In this document: in pieces, positions 59,471 through 64,000 of the stretch | Layout of the letters: each line of letters opens with the position of its first letter | How positions within the stretch are numbered: the first letter of the stretch is position 1 | From: Gigaspora margarita | Taxonomy: Eukaryota; Glomeromycota; Glomeromycetes; Diversisporales; Gigasporaceae | NCBI GenBank assembly: GCA_009809945.1 | Contig: WTPW01000853.1 | Coordinates: forward strand, 214,936-278,935 | DNA length: 64,000 nt | Direction of reading: 5' to 3' | Notes under the pieces: model-generated | Seen by the model: only the letters and a program-made list of their open reading frames with translations | What the model was told of the DNA's origin: nothing | The model's database searches: none | Position numbers and translations under genes: made by a program

Positions 59471-60003
59471 GGGGGCATCCATAAATAACGTTATGTACCC
59501 CTACATAGTAGCTCTTGACCCCCCTTCTACTATATAAAAAAATTTTTAAAAATCCGTATGTTTATATATAAAATTTTACAAAAACTTGAATATATAATGA
59601 CCCAGTGATCCAATCTGGATTATTTTGGTACCATTCGATTCATCTCTATGAGACGAATCNAATGGTACCAAAATCATTTNATTTGGATTACTGGATCNCG
59701 TTTTATNAACGAAATACTATTGATTTTATAGTAATTTTATAAGAAAACATAATAANNAATAGTATTTCGTTAATAAAACGTGATCCAGTAATCCAAATCA
59801 AATGATTTTGGTACCATTCGATTCCTCTCCTCGAGACGGTTCGAATGGTACCAAATTCATCCAATTTAGACCAATAGATCAAGTTTTAGACAAATTTTTA
59901 TAAAAAAATTACGTTATGTTAGGGGGGACCCCTTCTACATATTGGAAAATCGTTATATTTTGGGGACCCCCCCTCAAGCATAACGTTATTTATGGATGCT
60001 CCC
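59471..60003. mobile_element. PIF/Harbinger-like compound MITE, TSD TTA
   Basis: GGGGGCATCCATAAATAACG is mirrored by CGTTATTTATGGATGCTCCC. TTA lies on both sides (59468-59470 and 60004-60006). Two copies of the recurrent palindromic module (59603-59699 and 59782-59880) sit inside around an inverted AACGAAATACTATT pair. Six isolated N bases lie between 59660 and 59757. Confidence 0.88.
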
Positions 60004-60006
60004 TTA

Positions 60007-61251
60007 CCTGTATCTTTTAACAAAAAACTTCAGGATTGTTATTCTACTACATCTTTTATAGTAACGAAGTCTTCTACCCAGAGAGCCAAACCCAAAAGTA
60101 GGGTTCTTTTTTAACTTTATTTTAGTTTTCTTACATTTGATCTGAAACTTTTTGTCCAAGTCACTTCTAAATAAAGCCTTTGTTATGTACAAATATATTA
60201 ATTTCAAAGTTTTTATAGGTTGGGTTTTTGTAAAAAGTTTGATATAAGGGATTGTTAGAAAAAGTTCGATATGTAATATTTGATAAGTTTGTATTATATC
60301 ATTAGTTCTATTGATTTAGTAGCAATTTCATTTTTAAACCTATTTCTCTCTTTTCTTTTCAGCTAACTTTAGTTTCTTTTCTTGACTTTTTGATATTAGA
60401 TTACTTTCTGAGATTTCTTTTTTATTATTGTTTATAGTTTTTTTACTTATATTAACTTTCTTTTTGTCATTCTTCAACCTTATTTTATTTTTTTTTTATG
60501 TGTAATACCATTTTTTCTTTTCTATCCTATAGTTCGCTCACAATGCTCTTGGCAGATAATCTTAGAATGTATTTATTTAATGTATAAAAAGCCTTCTATT
60601 ATTTCTTCTACAAGTAATCTCTCCAGTCCCAATTTTATAAGGTTTCAGTAAACTTTTGAAGGAATTAAGCTCTTGTATATAGCTTCTCAAATTTTATACT
60701 TCTTGTTAATATTACTTTCCAATAAGGTAGTGAAGAAAGGGTCTTTCAATATAGTTTTTTTTTTGTTTTTCTTTCAATAAATTTGATACAATATTCAGGC
60801 CCAAGGCTTCTATCTGTGTCTATATATCTCTATTAGCTTGGTATTTTACTAGGTGTTTCAGATTCTCTATCTTTTCAGTTTTATATTCAATGCAATATGA
60901 ATCGCATAAGATCAGCCTCGGCAAACTTTAGAATCTAAAAATTCTATAATTATTGATTTTGATTCTAACCCAAAATTTTCTTGTTCTTCAAATAATTTTT
61001 TACAAATGGCATTTTTTGCTTCTATTGTAAAGAGTTCCAATAGCATCAAGCAATAATTTATTGTTTTCTTGGAGCCCTACATAATAGCAAACTTGGTACA
61101 TTCTATTAGAATCATTTATGTCTACTGATTTTGATAATATATAAATGCCTTATGATACACATACTTTACCTAACTAACATAGGTTAGTCTTGCTTTGTAG
61201 CCCCTACTGACCATGATATGATTTGGTAATTTACTTCTACTCCAATTTTAT
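60007..61251. other. T-rich stretch, no supported gene
   Basis: Possible further decayed minus-strand coding, in line with the Sel1-like relic just beyond, but nothing definite. Confidence 0.35.
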
Positions 61252-61323
61252 ATTACCAATATTATTTATTGCTTCTAGACTTTTTAACTTAGCTACTTTT
61301 ACATAATGTTCAAAAGCCTTCTT
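61252..61323 (-). pseudogene. Sel1-like repeat relic
   Basis: The minus strand reads KKAFEHYVKVAKLKSLEAIN then NIGN, fitting the Sel1 pattern (K-A-F-x-x-Y-x-K-A-A-x-x-x-x-x-x-A-x-x-x-L-G). Sel1 repeats are abundant, often with kinases, in arbuscular mycorrhizal fungi. Only one repeat can be read before stops on both sides. Confidence 0.4.
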
Positions 61324-61469
61324 TTCATTTTTTGAATTTATCTATTATAGCTTGAACTGGAATAATGTACAAGTTCTTTTACAACATTGTACAGCACTAT
61401 TCACAGCTCCTGACAAGGCTTTATTTGTCAGTCGACAAGTTTTTATTTGGTGTATTTTAACTCTTATTA

Positions 61470-61489
61470 ATATATATATATATATATAT
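61470..61489. repeat. (TA)n microsatellite
   Basis: Perfect TA dinucleotide run of about 20 bases. Confidence 0.8.
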
Positions 61490-61594
61490 TTTTGCTACAG
61501 AACTCGAATCTCAAGTTCTGTTTAATATTATTTATACAAATTTTTAAAAATAGTAAATGGTAAAAATTATTAATTTCATACTACAAATAAATTT

Positions 61595-61790
61595 TACAAA
61601 CTCAGATATTGTACAATATTTATGTCTAAATATGTCTGTGTCTGACAAATATTGTGCAAACAATATCTAGTGACAATCTATTTACTCAAACATAATTTGA
61701 ATACAGATATTGTACAATGTCTGAAATTGTTCAAGTCTGCCAAATATAGCTCAGACTATGAGTTAGACTATGTCTGGTAACAATACTGCA
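61595..61790. repeat. CAGATATTGTACAATRT repeat region
   Basis: CAGATATTGTACAAT occurs twice as a direct repeat, with inverted TGTCTGACAAATATT/..AGTCTGCCAAATAT-type blocks. Probably a decayed MITE. Confidence 0.4.
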
Positions 61791-61799
61791 TAGGGGGTC

Positions 61800-63110
61800 T
61801 AATATCTAAAAGGGTCTTGTATATGACAGTTTATGGTATCATTACTGTTATGATTAACAATATTAAAAAAAATTAATTATTCATTATTTATTATGTCTTA
61901 TAGAAGGCCTTCTTTTTAAAAAAATCTGGTTAAACTTCACAAAAGTTACTAAAACTGATATACAAGACCAAAAAACATCTTACAAAAAGTGTAATCACTG
62001 CAAAAGAGAATTGTATTAATTTAATTGCTCAATTAAAAAAGCACTTATTAAAATGCAATAAGTTTCAAAAAAGATTAAAAATTCATTAGAAGTTCAAGAC
62101 TCTAATAAAATAAAATCAAGTTAATCAGGCATGAATAGTAAGAAAAATAGGAGTATCGTGACCAGGTTAAAGTTTTTACTAAGATCATGCAAACTAATAA
62201 AATTGATTTTCATTATCTGACCAGATCATTTTTTTAGAGAAGTTAAAATTTTTTTCTATATAAAATTTTTTTTATTCTTGTATAAAAAAAAAATTTATAG
62301 AAATTTTTTATACTAAAAAATTTTTTAAATATAATATTTTTTAAATATAATATTTTTTGCTAGTTCTATAGTGGTCTACTATATTATTATAGATACTTTT
62401 TGAAAATTTATTATGAGCTAATTAAACAAGATATAAAGCTAAAAATTGTATTAAATATTATTTAAATCTAAAGCTTTCAAATAAAAAAAAGTTTGTAAAA
62501 TTCTATACAGTACATTTTGAATTAAGAGTAAATTTATTTCTCACCCAGGGTGAGATTTGATATTCCTCACCCCCTTAAAAATAATAAGATTGTCACGTGC
62601 AAAAATCTATGCATTAACCAATCAAATTGCAAAATTAATTTTATATTGTATTAAGCTTAAATTTTATTATTTATTATATAATAACTAAGATTACAAAGGT
62701 TTTACAATATGAAAATAAAAATTTTAATTAAAAATATGAATTTTTTTAATCCACCTTTGCATTAAACAACATTAACGTCAATATTAAAATTAATTATAAA
62801 ATACTAATAAAGTATAGTACGCTTTAATGTTCTTGTAATTATATATCTAAATAACAATTATAGTATAGTGTAATTCTACTTAGCTTAATAAAAACCATTT
62901 TTCTACATGTTAAATGTTGTTTTTTCGTAATACTTATTAATCAAATTTAGTAAATATAAAGCTGCTCCTAACGATAATGAACATAAGAATAAATCAATAC
63001 AATACATAACAATTTTCTTATTGAGCATAGTATAATTCATTATCTATATATATCGTAATATGCATATACATATTTAAAATTCATTCTTTGTTGACTATAA
63101 TATCCACATA
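61800..63110. other. AT-rich stretch without a gene
   Basis: A short perfect palindrome CTCACCCAGGGTGAG lies near 62541-62556. No gene recognised. Confidence 0.5.
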
Positions 63111-63162
63111 GTAAGAAAAGTGGTATGTGTGATATCCCGGCCATTACGGGTTTTACGTGAAT

Positions 63163-63460
63163 ATTGGACTGGATTTTGCAGCAGTTTACTAAGCCAAAAA
63201 TACACGTATTTTGGCCCGTTACTAAAATAATGGAAAGGCGCGGGATAGTGCACCGTGATTGACACGTGAGGTACGGGATAGTTTCTTTCACTGTGCCATT
63301 TTTGCTAGCAGTTTACTACCAAAATTCATGGATTTTGGCATGGATTTTTGGCACGTTTTTTGACGGAAATTGCAATGAAGGAACGGTTTGTGAACCGTGA
63401 TTTGCACGTGAAATTTTTAGAGGTACATAATGGTTGTTTTTCTCGTGCCATTGTCCTACT
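63163..63460. repeat. Two diverged tandem units of about 145 bp
   Basis: AGCAGTTTACTAAGCCAAAA..ATTTTGGC..CCGTGATTGACACGTGA..TGCCATTTTTG (unit 1) is followed by AGCAGTTTACTACCAAAATT..ATTTTGGC..CCGTGATTTGCACGTGA..TGCCATTG (unit 2). It is CpG- and GC-richer than the neighbourhood. Function unknown. Confidence 0.7.
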
Positions 63461-63924
63461 TTTTCTTACAGGGTGTATGTACCGGTATGCATGTATGTAC
63501 AAATACGTAGTATGAAGCACATGCGATACAAGATATGAGATCAGTAACAAGTTCAAATACATGTTAAAAGACAAGTTAAAAATAAATAAATACTTATCAT
63601 CATTATATTGATTTGCATTAATAAATCAGAAAAATGCAGAAATATAATCATATGGCACTAATAAATCTTGATTATAACAGATAATTATACATCTGATATT
63701 TGTTAGATTCGCAAAAATAAATATAACAACAAAAAACAATAATCAATTACTTGTATTCACCCGAATTATACTGTGTACCACATGCTTGTTCAAAGATAAT
63801 ATTGAAAGAATTAAAGCACCAATTATGTATATTTCAAGTAATGCTTGTAATAATTTTGTAACAATTAAAGTTGCAAAAGAAAATAGAATAACAATTGCTA
63901 AACAAATTCACATGTTCTTATACA

Positions 63925-64000
63925 TTAAATTTTCACAGAACATGTATTGCGATAATGTCCATTTTCTCCACATAATCTACATTTGCGACTATTATCGCTA
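63925..64000 (-). CDS. C-terminal end of a CCHC zinc-knuckle protein (partial)
   Basis: The minus strand enters the window in frame and reads SRKCRLCGENGHYRNTCSVK, ending in TAA at 63927-63925. CRLCGENGHYRNTC is a perfect C-x2-C-x4-H-x4-C zinc knuckle. In fungal repeats such a C-terminal knuckle is common on MULE-type or other transposase proteins, but the rest of the gene lies outside the window, so the family is open. Confidence 0.6.
   Translation of the reverse strand, partial: SDNSRKCRLCGENGHYRNTCSVKI

Overview
The window looks like repeat-dominated nuclear DNA of an arbuscular mycorrhizal fungus (Glomeromycotina, Rhizophagus-type). This is an inference from the extreme AT-richness, fungal-sized introns with GT..AG borders, a Sel1-like relic, and the mix of LINE, hAT, piggyBac and miniature inverted-repeat elements (MITEs). 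No search could be run. No bacterial operons, CRISPR arrays, rRNA genes or convincing tRNA genes were seen.

Layout: 0-7 kb holds a string of MITEs, several with target-site duplications (TSDs), and a broken minus-strand gene of a DUF7869-like transposon family split by a MITE. 7-10.7 kb is AT-rich with possible old LINE debris. 10.77-19.31 kb is one near-complete LINE on the minus strand (ORF1-like region, APE endonuclease, reverse transcriptase, zinc-binding C-terminus, poly-A tail) bounded by a 22-bp TSD and interrupted by a TA-flanked MITE. 19.9-23 kb is a MITE cluster. 23.18-28.02 kb is a complete but decayed piggyBac element bounded by TTAA, itself carrying a second TTAA-flanked element that contains the 786-base assembly gap. 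29-31.2 kb holds nested MITEs. 31.24-37.42 kb is a 6.2-kb hAT element with an exact 8-bp TSD, containing a decayed transposase gene and nested younger elements.

38-47.6 kb holds further MITEs, a 768-bp giant palindrome, a fragment of a Nug1/nucleostemin-like GTPase gene, and a minisatellite. 47.6-57.6 kb contains a segmental duplication: a decayed 5'-nucleotidase copy (51.7-54.1 kb) and a downstream copy (55.25-57.57 kb) that can be read as an open seven-exon gene for a membrane-anchored ecto-5'-nucleotidase with all visible catalytic motifs. This is the only apparently intact protein gene. 59.5-60.0 kb holds a PIF/Harbinger-like compound MITE, and the last bases contain the end of a minus-strand gene with a CCHC zinc knuckle.

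The genes do not form a pathway; the window is mainly a record of transposition. At least a dozen elements have TSDs that can be read directly, and three insertions can be polarised by an empty site present elsewhere in the window. A palindromic module of about 95 bp recurs inside four unrelated compound elements.
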